Assembly (NCBI RefSeq): GCF_022836845.1
Contig: NZ_JAJNNZ010000015.1
Location: forward strand, 27,293-91,292
Direction: 5' to 3'
Origin: Vibrio gelatinilyticus
Lineage (GTDB): Bacteria; Pseudomonadota; Gammaproteobacteria; Enterobacterales; Vibrionaceae
DNA: 64,000 nucleotides
The notes beneath the pieces were generated by a model, which saw nothing but the letters and a program-made list of their open reading frames with translations, was not told the DNA's origin and made no database searches. This document shows positions 26,021 to 35,222 of this stretch, one piece after another; the stretch's first letter is position 1, and each line of letters begins with the position of its first letter. The position numbers and the translations under genes are program-made.

Positions 26021-26746
26021 TCATAGTCTGAATTGTTCACCGAGATAAACTTGTTTTACATGTTCATTATTGAGAACATCTTCCGGAGAACCTTCAGCGA
26101 TAAGATGCCCTTGACTTACAATGTAAGCTTTTTCACATACATCAAGGGTTTCGCGAACATTGTGGTCGGTAATTAGTACCCCTAAACCTCGATCTCGAAG
26201 GTGCTCGATAATTTTCTTGATATCGATAACCGAAATGGGGTCGACTCCGGCAAAAGGTTCATCGAGTAGAATGAACTGTGGGTTCGCAGCCAGTGCTCGG
26301 GCGATTTCGACACGACGACGTTCGCCTCCGGACAAAGCCATACCTGCACTTTTTCGAATGTGCTGAATATTGAATTCTTCGAGTAAATCTTCAAGCTTAT
26401 CTTGGCGCTCTTCTGGCGATAACTCGTTACGAGTTTCTAGTACCGCCATAATGTTATGTTCTACGCTCAGTTTTCTAAAAATGGAGGCTTCTTGTGGCAG
26501 GTAGCCAATGCCCATCTTTGCGCGGCTATGCATCGGTAGGATACTGATGTCTTTATCATCGATACTGATCTTGCCCTCGTCGCGAGCAACCAACCCAACA
26601 ATCATATAGAAAGAGGTTGTTTTACCGGCACCATTAGGTCCGAGCAGTCCAACAATTTGTCCTGATTCCACTTGCAAGCTGACATCAGAAACAACTTTAC
26701 GATTTTTGTAGCTTTTTGCTAAGTGGCTTGCTTTTAACAGTGCCAT
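26021..26746 (-). CDS. lptB: LPS export ABC transporter ATPase LptB
   Basis: LptB has 241 residues and is the cytoplasmic ATPase of the LptB2FGC complex that extracts LPS from the inner membrane. Walker A GPNGAGKTT lies near 37-45, the Q-loop is LPQEASIFRKLS, the signature LSGGERRR is near 139, and Walker B FILLDEPFAGVDP is near 158-170. It lies between lptA and rpoN. The partners LptF and LptG are at 49172-51361. Confidence 0.96.
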   Translation of the reverse strand: MALLKASHLAKSYKNRKVVSDVSLQVESGQIVGLLGPNGAGKTTSFYMIVGLVARDEGKISIDDKDISILPMHSRAKMGIGYLPQEASIFRKLSVEHNIMAVLETRNELSPEERQDKLEDLLEEFNIQHIRKSAGMALSGGERRRVEIARALAANPQFILLDEPFAGVDPISVIDIKKIIEHLRDRGLGVLITDHNVRETLDVCEKAYIVSQGHLIAEGSPEDVLNNEHVKQVYLGEQFRL

Positions 26747-26759
26747 AAAATATTAACTC

Positions 26760-27254
26760 TTATTCCGGTGCTTGCTGGGGCTGTAAAACGGTCGATACTC
26801 GTTCTTTTGAGCTGCCATCAGCAATCAATTTTTGCGACGTGATTTTGTAACGGATCTTCGAGCCACGAATAATGGAGTCATCTTGTGACAGCATGGCTTT
26901 ATTGATCATGGTTAACTGATCGTCTTTTAACACGTAGTAAAGCTCCATGGCTTCACCGTACAAGGTCTTTCCATCGTCGGTAAGTTGAGAGAACGTCGCA
27001 ACGTCGCCATAGCCTTCAATGATTTCGATGGTACCTGTTTCTGCATGGCGAAATACTATCACTTTATCTGCGTTTATATTGATGCTGCCTTGCTTTAACT
27101 TTACATCGCCTATGAATGTGACTTTATTGCTCTTCATATCCAGATGTTGAGAGTCAGAATCGATATAGACCGGTTGTTCTGAGTCTGTCGATAATGCCAC
27201 TGCATTAGCCGAAAGAGTTAAACAAAACAAAAGGCTAAGGTGTGATAGTTTCAT
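26760..27254 (-). CDS. lptA: LPS transport periplasmic protein LptA
   Basis: This 164-residue protein has a signal peptide (LSLLFCLTLSANAVA). An OstA-like beta-jellyroll follows, starting PVYIDSDSQHLDMKSNKVTFIGDV and containing INADKVIV. LptA monomers stack into the bridge that carries LPS across the periplasm from LptC to LptD. Its start lies 20 bases inside lptC, so the two are translationally coupled. Confidence 0.94.
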   Translation of the reverse strand: MKLSHLSLLFCLTLSANAVALSTDSEQPVYIDSDSQHLDMKSNKVTFIGDVKLKQGSININADKVIVFRHAETGTIEIIEGYGDVATFSQLTDDGKTLYGEAMELYYVLKDDQLTMINKAMLSQDDSIIRGSKIRYKITSQKLIADGSSKERVSTVLQPQQAPE

Positions 27255-27798
27255 ATTTACCTTTTACATGGTTGAATAAGACAGCCGTGTTATCGGCAAA
27301 GTTTCCTTTCATTGCCTGTCCAACTGTCGTGAATTGTGGGCCTAAGAGTGTGACCGTATTATCGGTCCAAAAATCACGGTTAGTGAGTTTTATACTCATT
27401 TGTACTGTCGATAAAGTATCAAATGCGGACTCGGGCAGTAAGTTCTCAGCCAGTACATTGTTATATAAGGTGAGTACCTCGTCCTCACCGAGAATGGCCT
27501 TATCCGCTGAGATTTCCCACTCTTGTGTCACGCCTTCTACGTAGATCTTGAGTATCGGTTCTTGAAATACGGTGATGCCTTGCTTGGCAAAATTTTCCAG
27601 TTCACTCGAAATAATGGTGTAACTGCGTGTTCCTGATTCGGTATAAGAGACGCTATCCACCATCGTGCCACTAAATGCCGGAAATTCGACATTTGGCAGT
27701 ATGTTAATCACTTTTTCTGGGGCTTTGGTGTACAGATAATAACCACATCCAGCGGATATGGCGATAAGAATAGTGTAGATTACCCGAGACATACTCAT
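27235..27798 (-). CDS. lptC: LPS export system protein LptC
   Basis: LptC has 187 residues, one N-terminal membrane helix (VIYTILIAISAGCGYYLY) and a periplasmic jellyroll. It receives LPS from LptFG and passes it to LptA. The pattern EFPAFSGTMVDSVSYTESGTRSY is conserved in the family. It overlaps both kdsC upstream (four bases) and lptA downstream. Confidence 0.92.
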   Translation of the reverse strand: MSMSRVIYTILIAISAGCGYYLYTKAPEKVINILPNVEFPAFSGTMVDSVSYTESGTRSYTIISSELENFAKQGITVFQEPILKIYVEGVTQEWEISADKAILGEDEVLTLYNNVLAENLLPESAFDTLSTVQMSIKLTNRDFWTDNTVTLLGPQFTTVGQAMKGNFADNTAVLFNHVKGKYETITP

Positions 27799-28352
27799 AT
27801 ACTGAGGCCTTTGTGGCTCTCAAGTTCCCCTTTGGCTTCTAAGATGAGGTCACAAACTTCTCGTACAGCGCCCCTTCCACCTGGAGTGCGAGTCACAAAG
27901 TTGGCTTTGCTTGCCAGCAGTGGGTGACCATCAGCGACGCAGACTCGAAGCGCAACTTGCTCCATGACTGGCCAGTCGATAAGATCGTCGCCGATGTAGC
28001 CAGTTTGTTCTGCAGAGATATTTAATTTCGAACAAATATCTCGATACGCTTTGATTTTGTCGTCTTGTCCTTGGTAGATCAGTGAAATCCCTAGTGCGCG
28101 CATTCTGTTTTCAACAATATCAGACTTACGCCCAGTAATGATGGCGACTTCAACACCTGAATTCATGAGTGCTTTAACACCATAACCATCTCTGGTGTGG
28201 AAAGTTTTGAGCTCTTCACCTTGATTTCCCATGTAAATCAAGCCGTCAGAAAACACGCCATCCACATCACAAATTAACAGGCGAATATTAGCAGCAGTCT
28301 GATAGACAGTGGAATCCACATCACCATAGATGGTTTGGGTTCTCGGGTTCAT
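27795..28352 (-). CDS. kdsC: KDO-8-phosphate phosphatase KdsC
   Basis: This 185-residue HAD-type phosphatase releases phosphate from Kdo-8-phosphate, the third step in Kdo synthesis for LPS. The catalytic motif is CDVDGVFSDG near residues 30-39, followed by TRDGYGV, AIITGRKS and GDDLIDWPVM, all typical of the C0 HAD subfamily. Its start is two bases after the kdsD stop. Confidence 0.95.
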   Translation of the reverse strand: MNPRTQTIYGDVDSTVYQTAANIRLLICDVDGVFSDGLIYMGNQGEELKTFHTRDGYGVKALMNSGVEVAIITGRKSDIVENRMRALGISLIYQGQDDKIKAYRDICSKLNISAEQTGYIGDDLIDWPVMEQVALRVCVADGHPLLASKANFVTRTPGGRGAVREVCDLILEAKGELESHKGLSI

Positions 28353-28354
28353 TG

Positions 28355-29323
28355 TTATACGACTCCTGCTTTAAGCAAATCATGCATGTTTAACGCGCCA
28401 ACCACTTTACCTTCTTCAAGCAACAAGAGGCCATTGATACTCTTTGATTGCATTAAATTGAGCCCTTCCGCTGCCAACATGTTTGGCGATGCGGTGGCTG
28501 GATTTTGGGTCATGACATCGCCAATTAAGGCGCTGTGAATATCGATACGCTTGTCTAGGATTCGACGTAAATCACCATCGGTAAAAATACCTAGCAGCCT
28601 TTGGTCTTGGTCGACAATCGCCGTCATCCCCAGGCCTTTTTGAGAAATTTCCAAAAGGGCATCTTTGACCAAAGCATCAGGATGCACGGTCGGCAATGCC
28701 TCACCCGAATGCATAATGTTTTCCAATTTTAGCAGTAATTTTCGTCCCAGCGCACCACCAGGGTGTGACAATGCAAAATCTTCAGCAGTGAAACCACGCG
28801 CTTGCAGCAGCGCAACGGCCATCGCATCGCCCATGACCAAGGTCGCAGTCGTACTTGATGTCGGTGCAAGGCCAAGAGGACACGCCTCTTCTGGGACTGT
28901 GATTTGCAAGTGCAAATTAGATAAGCGAGCCATAGTTGACTTGGGCTTGCCGGTCATACTAATGATCACAATACCAAGACGTTTGAGTACCGGGTACAAA
29001 GCAAGAATTTCACCAGATTCGCCAGAGTTCGATATCGCGATCACGATGTCACCCGCTTCAACCATACCAAGGTCGCCATGCGCGGCCTCACCTGGATGGA
29101 CAAAAAAAGCAGAAGTGCCCGTACTGGCAAAGGTTGCCGCCATCTTCCTGGCAATGTGACCTGATTTTCCCATGCCCATGACGATGACTTTGCCTGGATT
29201 GGCCAGCAACTTCTGGCATGCGTTTTCAAAGTCTGCGTTGAAGTACTGCTCTATGTGTTGAAGAGCGCCGATCTCAGTTTGGAGAACGGCCTTACCTGCA
29301 GTGCAGAAATCGAATGAACTCAT
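28355..29323 (-). CDS. kdsD: Arabinose-5-phosphate isomerase KdsD
   Basis: KdsD has 322 residues and converts ribulose 5-phosphate to arabinose 5-phosphate, the first step of Kdo synthesis. The N-terminal SIS domain contains VIVMGMGKSGHIARKMAATFASTGT and HPGEAAHGDLGMV. Two CBS domains follow from about residue 205. It follows the antiporter gene and precedes kdsC. Confidence 0.95.
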   Translation of the reverse strand: MSSFDFCTAGKAVLQTEIGALQHIEQYFNADFENACQKLLANPGKVIVMGMGKSGHIARKMAATFASTGTSAFFVHPGEAAHGDLGMVEAGDIVIAISNSGESGEILALYPVLKRLGIVIISMTGKPKSTMARLSNLHLQITVPEEACPLGLAPTSSTTATLVMGDAMAVALLQARGFTAEDFALSHPGGALGRKLLLKLENIMHSGEALPTVHPDALVKDALLEISQKGLGMTAIVDQDQRLLGIFTDGDLRRILDKRIDIHSALIGDVMTQNPATASPNMLAAEGLNLMQSKSINGLLLLEEGKVVGALNMHDLLKAGVV

Positions 29324-29335
29324 TTGCTTGGTTCC

Positions 29336-30301
29336 TTACGCTGACATGTTGGTAAATAGATAAATTTGGTAGCCCAAAAAGCATAAGGTAAGAATACCAC
29401 CCTCAATGCGATTGATGCTTTTGGATTTGCCAAGTGCCATGACAACCAATAATAACGAAACCCCAAGCATGACCCAAAAATCACGCCCCATCGCATGTTC
29501 ACTCAAAATTGATGGATTAAGAATGCCTGGTATTCCCATGACGGCAAGGATATTAAATACATTCGAGCCAATAATATTGCCGACAGCCATGTCATCTTCA
29601 CCTTTAAGCACACCAGCAAGAGAAGCGGCCAGTTCTGGCAAGCTGGTACCAATCGCAATAATGGTTAGGCCTATCACCAGGTCGCTCATGCCAAAGTATT
29701 GAGCAATAACGACGGCACTTCCGACCAGACGGTCGGCAGCAAGTGGCAGTACAATAATACCGATCACGCACCACATAATAGCCTTTCTGTTGCTTACACC
29801 TTCCGGAACTTCTGATTCTTGTTCTTCGAGTAACGCATCGCCAGCAGCTTGTTCGGATTTGCTGATCTTCAACATCATCAAAATAAACAGAGCGAACAGA
29901 ACAAACAAGACAATGCCTTCATAATAACCCAGGTGGCTGTCCCAGAGCAGAACCCCAGCCAGGACGGTAACGGCAATCATCAGAGGGAATTCTCGACGCA
30001 ATACGGCCGAAGAAATAGACAATGGTTTGATTAGTGCCGTAATACCCAAGATCAAGGCAATGTTGGCAATATTAGAGCCCAACACGTTGCCCACAGCGGT
30101 ATCGGTTTTGCCATCTAATGCGGCGGTAGCTGATACCATCATTTCGGGAGCTGACGAGCCCATGGCCAAAATGGTCATCCCGATGATCAGTGGAGAGATC
30201 CCGAAGTTACGCGCTAATGCCGCTGCACCATAGACTAATTTATCGGCACTCCAAACTAAGAAGACCAATCCAATAATAAGAAACGCAACTGCTTCGAGCA
30301 T
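29336..30301 (-). CDS. Calcium/sodium antiporter, YrbG family
   Basis: This 321-residue inner-membrane protein has ten hydrophobic helices in two inverted halves. The exchanger motifs are GMTILAMGSSAPEMMVS near residue 40 and GLTIIAIGTSLPELAASL near 210, each with the ion-binding acidic residue. It belongs to the CaCA superfamily and matches E. coli YrbG. The ATG at 30301 is preferred over a TTG at 30316 because AGGA lies seven bases before it. It heads the kdsD-kdsC-lptCAB operon and is divergent from mlaF, as in E. coli. The physiological substrate is not proven. Confidence 0.93.
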   Translation of the reverse strand: MLEAVAFLIIGLVFLVWSADKLVYGAAALARNFGISPLIIGMTILAMGSSAPEMMVSATAALDGKTDTAVGNVLGSNIANIALILGITALIKPLSISSAVLRREFPLMIAVTVLAGVLLWDSHLGYYEGIVLFVLFALFILMMLKISKSEQAAGDALLEEQESEVPEGVSNRKAIMWCVIGIIVLPLAADRLVGSAVVIAQYFGMSDLVIGLTIIAIGTSLPELAASLAGVLKGEDDMAVGNIIGSNVFNILAVMGIPGILNPSILSEHAMGRDFWVMLGVSLLLVVMALGKSKSINRIEGGILTLCFLGYQIYLFTNMSA

Positions 30302-30575
30302 GACTATTCCTAACAACGCTGATGGGGGGATAATTAACCGCTAATTTTGACGCTTTGAATCTTAAAAGGGAAGTGATTCAATCAATAATTTATAACAATA
30401 CTCTGATAATTTCGTGTAGTTACTATTCTTGATACTGTTGTTACAGGCAAGTTGTTGAAATTTTGGTCCTAATTTGAGCTCGTTGTAAAAAATGTGTTGA
30501 AGCTTTTAATTCACAGCGTCTATCCTTATGATTGAAGAATAGATGTTCATCTTGATGCAAAGATATGGGAAGCGT

Positions 30576-31370
30576 ATGCCAAACAAGGACTTGGTTAGAA
30601 TGGAAAAGCTCTCGTTCACGAGAGGCGAACGCAAGATCTTTGATGAAGTGTCTTTGTGTGTACCAAAAGGCAAAATCACCGCTATTATGGGGCCATCCGG
30701 CATAGGTAAAACCACCCTGCTACGCCTTATTGGCGGGCAATTGCTGCCAGATTCGGGGCATATTTGGTTTGAGCAAAGTGATATTCCAACCTTGTCGCGC
30801 AGCGCTCTTTATAAAGTCCGAAAAAAAATGAGTATGCTGTTTCAATCAGGGGCGCTGTTTACCGATTTAACGGTGTTTGACAATGTCGCATTCCCCATTC
30901 GTGAACATACCCAACTTGACGAGCAACTTATCAAAACCTTAGTGTTATTAAAATTGGAAGCAGTTGGATTACGAGGGGCGGCGCAGTTGATGCCTAGTGA
31001 ATTGTCGGGCGGTATGGCGCGCCGCGCCGCGCTGGCAAGAGCTATCGCCCTTGATCCTGAACTTATCATGTACGATGAACCTTTTGTCGGCCAGGATCCT
31101 ATTACTATGGGGGTATTGGTGACTTTAATTCGTCAGCTAAACCAAGCGCTAAATTTAACGTCAATTATCGTCTCTCACGATGTACCTGAGGTGATGTCCA
31201 TTGCTGACAATGTGTATTTGTTGGCCGATGGTAAGGTTGTTGCTCACGGAACGCCTCAATCGTTACGTGAAAACGACGATCCCAGAGTCCAGCAGTTCTT
31301 ACAAGGAAACGCCGATGGCCCGGTTCCATTTAGGCACCCGGCACAAGCGATTGAAAAGGAGCTGTTCTGA
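30576..31370 (+). CDS. mlaF: Phospholipid ABC transporter ATPase MlaF
   Basis: MlaF has about 264 residues and powers the Mla system, which keeps phospholipids out of the outer leaflet of the outer membrane. Walker A is GPSGIGKTT and Walker B is ELIMYDEPFVGQDP. The signature LSGGMARR is typical of MlaF. The ATG at 30576 with a GGGAAG site is preferred over 30543. It is the first gene of mlaFEDCB-ibaG-murA. Confidence 0.95.
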   Translation: MPNKDLVRMEKLSFTRGERKIFDEVSLCVPKGKITAIMGPSGIGKTTLLRLIGGQLLPDSGHIWFEQSDIPTLSRSALYKVRKKMSMLFQSGALFTDLTVFDNVAFPIREHTQLDEQLIKTLVLLKLEAVGLRGAAQLMPSELSGGMARRAALARAIALDPELIMYDEPFVGQDPITMGVLVTLIRQLNQALNLTSIIVSHDVPEVMSIADNVYLLADGKVVAHGTPQSLRENDDPRVQQFLQGNADGPVPFRHPAQAIEKELF

Positions 31371-31372
31371 TT

Positions 31373-32155
31373 ATGTTTATGGATGTGGTACAGCAGCTTG
31401 GTAAACGCAGCTTAGCCCTATGTCGTTCCTGGGGTAAAGCAACATTCTTATTGTTCGGAGCGATCGTTTCCAAACCCGATCCGGTTAAAGCCTTTCCATT
31501 GCTGATAAAACAGCTGTACAGCGTTGGTGTTCAATCATTGGCGATTATTCTCGTTTCTGGTCTGTTTATCGGCATGGTATTGAGCCTACAAGGCTACGTG
31601 GTGCTGGTGGATTACGGTGCGGAGGGCAGTCTTGGTCAAATGGTGGCGCTCTCTTTGTTAAGAGAGCTCGGTCCGGTGGTCACCGCTTTATTGTTTGCTG
31701 GACGAGCAGGTTCTGCATTAACCGCAGAGATTGGGTTGATGAAAGCCACCGAGCAACTATCCAGTTTAGAAATGATGGCGGTGGACCCAATAAAGCGCGT
31801 AGTCGCACCAAGGTTCTGGGCTGGCGTCATTTCGATGCCATTGCTGGCGATGATTTTTATCGCTGTGGGTATATGGGGAGGACAGCTAGTTGGTGTTGAC
31901 TGGAAGGGGATCGACCATGGAAGCTTCTGGTCAGCGATGCAAAGCTCGGTCGAGCTGGGGCGAGATATTGGTAATAGCTTTATAAAAAGCACTTTTTTTG
32001 CAGTTACAGTGACCTGGATAGCGCTCTTTAATGGTTACGATTGTATTCCGACATCAGAAGGGATAAGCCAAGCAACAACGAGGACTGTGGTGCATTCCTC
32101 TTTGGCTGTATTGGGGTTGGATTTTATTCTCACCGCACTTATGTTCGGTAATTAG
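31373..32155 (+). CDS. mlaE: Phospholipid ABC transporter permease MlaE
   Basis: This 260-residue permease has five to six helices. The MlaE signature ELGPVVTALLFAGRAGSALTAEIGLMKATEQ lies near residues 100-130, followed by MAVDPIKRVVAPR. It forms the inner-membrane core of the MlaFEDB complex. It starts two bases after the mlaF stop. Confidence 0.95.
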   Translation: MFMDVVQQLGKRSLALCRSWGKATFLLFGAIVSKPDPVKAFPLLIKQLYSVGVQSLAIILVSGLFIGMVLSLQGYVVLVDYGAEGSLGQMVALSLLRELGPVVTALLFAGRAGSALTAEIGLMKATEQLSSLEMMAVDPIKRVVAPRFWAGVISMPLLAMIFIAVGIWGGQLVGVDWKGIDHGSFWSAMQSSVELGRDIGNSFIKSTFFAVTVTWIALFNGYDCIPTSEGISQATTRTVVHSSLAVLGLDFILTALMFGN

Positions 32156-32174
32156 TAAGACTTTAGGGAAGAGT

Positions 32175-32660
32175 ATGCAGCAGACACGAAAATTGGAATT
32201 ATGGGTCGGCAGTTTTGTATTGATTGGTTTTTGCGCAATCCTGTTTATGATTTTTCAGGTAGCTGACGTAAAGAGCTTGGGTTCGCGCGATACTTATACT
32301 CTGAAAGCGCATTTCGACAATATTGGCAGCTTAAAAGTCCGTTCTCCGGTGAAAGTAGGGGGCGTGGTCATTGGTCGCGTTAGTGAAATCAGTCTCGAGA
32401 AAGAGAACTACCTGCCAACCGTTAGTATGGAAATTAGTCGTGAATACGATAATTTTCCCGATACGTCGAGTGTTCAGATCTTGACCTCGGGTTTAATAGG
32501 TGAGCAGTACATTGGCTTTGTACCAGGCTTTGTTTTCGACGATGAAGGTTACCTGGCTGATGGCGATCTTATCCAGGATACCAAATCGGCTTTGGTGCTT
32601 GAAGATATGATAGGCCAAGTACTCTACAGCATAGGTGGTTCGGATGAGGGGGACAAATGA
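32175..32660 (+). CDS. mlaD: Phospholipid transport MCE protein MlaD
   Basis: MlaD has 161 residues, with a single N-terminal helix (LWVGSFVLIGFCAILFMIFQVA) and one MCE domain (YTLKAHFDNIGSLKVRSPVKVGGVVIGRV). It forms a hexameric ring with a lipid-conducting hole in the periplasm above MlaE. The mlaC start overlaps its stop by four bases. Confidence 0.95.
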   Translation: MQQTRKLELWVGSFVLIGFCAILFMIFQVADVKSLGSRDTYTLKAHFDNIGSLKVRSPVKVGGVVIGRVSEISLEKENYLPTVSMEISREYDNFPDTSSVQILTSGLIGEQYIGFVPGFVFDDEGYLADGDLIQDTKSALVLEDMIGQVLYSIGGSDEGDK

Positions 32661-33313
32661 TGGTGCAGTCGTTGATTTGCAAGGTAGCGTTTACGCTGCT
32701 TCTCATGACCAGTTACTCGGTCAATGCCAGCACGGTAGACTCGACTCAGCCTTATGACATGATGCAGACCGTCTCTAAGGTGACGTTTGAGCGTCTGGCG
32801 AAAGAGCAAAGCCTTATCCAACAAGATCCCAATTATTTAAAAGTGGTTGTTGAAGAAGAGCTGATGCCTTACGTCAATGACAAATATGCCGCGCTAAAGT
32901 TATTAGGGCCTAACTTAAAGGGCGCTAAACGAGAAGATGTTTTGACCTTTATCGAAGCTTTTCGTGGTTATTTAGTCACAGCGTATGCGCAAGTCCTTAC
33001 TCAGTATACTGGGCAGGAAATTGTCTTTGGCAAAAAACCAACGATCACTGACAAGAGTTTAATTGTTGGCATTAAAGTGATCATCATTGATGCGCCTCGA
33101 CCGAATATTAACCTTGAATTTAAGTTACGTAAAAACAAGAAAACCAGTGAGTGGAAAGCATTTGACATGATTGTTGAGGGCATCAGTTTGCTCTCGAGTA
33201 AACAATCAGAATGGAACGCGAAAATTCGTCAAGAAGGGGTCCTCTCGGTGGCAAAGGAATTAGAAACTTTGGCTGGTGCCGACGTTCGCTTTGAGGGTGG
33301 CCAGAATGAGTAG
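32657..33313 (+). CDS. mlaC: Phospholipid-binding periplasmic protein MlaC
   Basis: This 218-residue protein has a signal peptide (VAFTLLLMTSYSVNA). Its Tgt2/MlaC fold includes KYAALKLLGPNLKGAKREDVLTF and WKAFDMIVEGISLLSSKQSEW. It shuttles phospholipid between MlaA in the outer membrane and MlaFEDB. The ATG overlaps the mlaD stop. Confidence 0.94.
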   Translation: MMVQSLICKVAFTLLLMTSYSVNASTVDSTQPYDMMQTVSKVTFERLAKEQSLIQQDPNYLKVVVEEELMPYVNDKYAALKLLGPNLKGAKREDVLTFIEAFRGYLVTAYAQVLTQYTGQEIVFGKKPTITDKSLIVGIKVIIIDAPRPNINLEFKLRKNKKTSEWKAFDMIVEGISLLSSKQSEWNAKIRQEGVLSVAKELETLAGADVRFEGGQNE

Positions 33314-33611
33314 TTCGATGAAAAGCTGGGTATTGAACAATGACATGCTAAGCTTCTCGGGCCAGTTAGACAGAGAGGTCGTGCCACTTTTGTGGCGTGA
33401 TCTCAAGCAGCTTAAATATGCGCAAAATGAGCTTTTGGTCTCACTTGAGAAGGTTGAGCGCATAGACTCTGCCGGAATGGTGATGCTAATTCACTTAATA
33501 GAGCATGCAAAAAGTCAAAATTGTCATATAATGCTCAGCTTCGTGCCTGAGCAACTGATGACGTTAATTCAGTTGAGCAATGTTGAGTCACTGATCGAGA
33601 AACATATTTAG
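33306..33611 (+). CDS. mlaB: STAS-domain protein MlaB
   Basis: MlaB has 101 residues, is cytoplasmic, and binds MlaF to stabilise and activate the transporter. The STAS core LEKVERIDSAGMVMLIHLIEHAKSQN lies near residues 45-70. The start at 33306, inside the last eight bases of mlaC, has a GAGGGTGG ribosome site and is preferred over an upstream in-frame start at 33276. Confidence 0.9.
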   Translation: MSSSMKSWVLNNDMLSFSGQLDREVVPLLWRDLKQLKYAQNELLVSLEKVERIDSAGMVMLIHLIEHAKSQNCHIMLSFVPEQLMTLIQLSNVESLIEKHI

Positions 33612-33620
33612 GAGTGATTT

Positions 33621-33875
33621 GTGGATAGCACACAAGTACAAGAATTATTACAAAACGCGCTCAACCTAGAAGAATTGATGGTTAAGGGCGAAGGCAGTCA
33701 CTATGAAGTGATTGCGGTTGATAAGCAGTTTGACGGCATGAGCCGAGTAAAAAAACAGCAGCTTATTTATGGTCCTCTGATGGAATATATTCAGCGTAAT
33801 GACATCCACGCGGTTTCAATTAAAGCGTACACTCCAGAAGAGTGGGCACGCGATAAGAAGTTGATGTCTCTGTAA
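33621..33875 (+). CDS. ibaG: BolA-family protein IbaG
   Basis: This 84-residue BolA-like protein, formerly YrbA, is expected to bind Fe-S clusters together with the glutaredoxin Grx4. The BolA motif VKGEGSHYEVIAVDKQFDGMSRVKKQQLIYGPL contains the metal-related His. It starts with GTG, with AGGAG upstream. Its place between mlaB and murA is conserved in the gammaproteobacteria. Confidence 0.94.
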   Translation: MDSTQVQELLQNALNLEELMVKGEGSHYEVIAVDKQFDGMSRVKKQQLIYGPLMEYIQRNDIHAVSIKAYTPEEWARDKKLMSL

Positions 33876-33884
33876 GGTTTTTTG

Positions 33885-35150
33885 ATGGAAAAGTTTCGAG
33901 TAATTGGTTCAGACCAGCCACTGTGTGGCGAAGTAACGATATCTGGCGCTAAGAATGCTGCCCTTCCTATTTTATTTGCCTCTATTTTGGCCGAAGAGCC
34001 CGTTGAGGTCAGTAATGTTCCTCACCTTCGTGATATTGATACCACGATGGAGTTGCTTAAGCGACTCGGTGCGGATGTTCGTCGCAATGGTTCTGTTTGG
34101 GTAGATTGCAGCCGTATTGATGAGTATTGTGCTCCGTACGATTTGGTAAAAACCATGCGTGCATCTATTTGGGCTTTGGGACCATTGGTTGCTCGATTTG
34201 GTAAAGGTCAAGTGTCATTACCAGGCGGCTGCGCGATCGGTGCAAGACCGGTCGATTTGCACATCCATGGCCTAGAACAATTAGGCGCAACCATCACTCT
34301 AGAAGATGGTTACGTGAAAGCCGAAGTGAATGGCCGCTTGCAAGGTGCTCACATTGTGATGGACAAAGTGAGTGTGGGTGCCACGATCACTGTCATGTGC
34401 GCGGCGACATTAGCAGAAGGAAAGACGGTGCTCGACAATGCTGCTCGAGAGCCTGAAATTGAAGATACTGCTAATTTCTTAAATACACTAGGTGCGAAAA
34501 TCAGTGGCGCAGGTACAGATACAATCACCATTGAAGGCGTTGAACGTCTGGGTGGTGGTGCTCATCGTGTGGTAGCGGATCGTATCGAAACTGGTACGTT
34601 TTTGGTTGCTGCAGCGGTATCTGGCGGTAAAGTGCTGTGTAAAAATACTAATGCACACCTACTTGAAGCCGTATTGGCAAAGCTTGAAGAAGCAGGCGCT
34701 GACGTACAGACGGGTGACGACTGGATTTCACTCGACATGACGGGACGTGAGCTAAAAGCGGTGTCTATTCGCACTGCTCCTCATCCAGGCTTTCCGACAG
34801 ACATGCAGGCACAGTTTACCTTGCTTAATATGATGTCGAAAGGTGGTGGCGTTATTACCGAGAACATCTTTGAGAATCGTTTCATGCATGTTCCTGAGCT
34901 AATGCGTATGGGCGCGCATGCTGAAATTGAAGGCAATACCGTGATTTGTGGTGACTCAGAACACCTAAGTGGTGCACAAGTGATGGCTACGGATCTTCGC
35001 GCATCCGCAAGCTTAGTGATTGCAGGTTGTATAGCTAAAGGTGAAACTATCGTTGATCGTATTTACCACATCGACCGTGGGTACGAAAAAATCGAAGATA
35101 AGCTATCGGCTCTAGGTGCAAACATAGAGCGCTTTAGAGAATCTGAGTAA
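33885..35150 (+). CDS. murA: UDP-N-acetylglucosamine 1-carboxyvinyltransferase MurA
   Basis: MurA has 421 residues and carries out the first committed step of peptidoglycan synthesis, adding enolpyruvyl from PEP to UDP-GlcNAc. The catalytic Cys, which is the fosfomycin target, lies in LPGGCAIGARPVDLHI near residue 115. SGAKNAALPILFA at the start and HPGFPTDMQAQFT near 305 are typical. The ATG at 33885 is preferred over a TTG three bases earlier. Confidence 0.97.
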   Translation: MEKFRVIGSDQPLCGEVTISGAKNAALPILFASILAEEPVEVSNVPHLRDIDTTMELLKRLGADVRRNGSVWVDCSRIDEYCAPYDLVKTMRASIWALGPLVARFGKGQVSLPGGCAIGARPVDLHIHGLEQLGATITLEDGYVKAEVNGRLQGAHIVMDKVSVGATITVMCAATLAEGKTVLDNAAREPEIEDTANFLNTLGAKISGAGTDTITIEGVERLGGGAHRVVADRIETGTFLVAAAVSGGKVLCKNTNAHLLEAVLAKLEEAGADVQTGDDWISLDMTGRELKAVSIRTAPHPGFPTDMQAQFTLLNMMSKGGGVITENIFENRFMHVPELMRMGAHAEIEGNTVICGDSEHLSGAQVMATDLRASASLVIAGCIAKGETIVDRIYHIDRGYEKIEDKLSALGANIERFRESE

Positions 35151-35170
35151 AGTTAACCTTATTAAACTTT

Positions 35171-35198
35171 AGCCGAAATCATTGAATTTCGGCTTTTT
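35171..35198 (+). terminator. murA terminator
   Basis: AGCCGAAAT / ATTTCGGCT forms a nine-base-pair stem with a six-base loop and TTTTG after it. It closes the mla-murA transcript before plsC. Confidence 0.82.
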
Positions 35199-35222
35199 GT
35201 TGAATGTTTTCGGAGTACAAAA

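Noticed and set aside
28665..29159. 164-codon plus-strand frame opposite kdsD
   Set aside because: KdsD has full-length SIS and CBS motifs on the other strand. The antisense frame has no recognisable motif.
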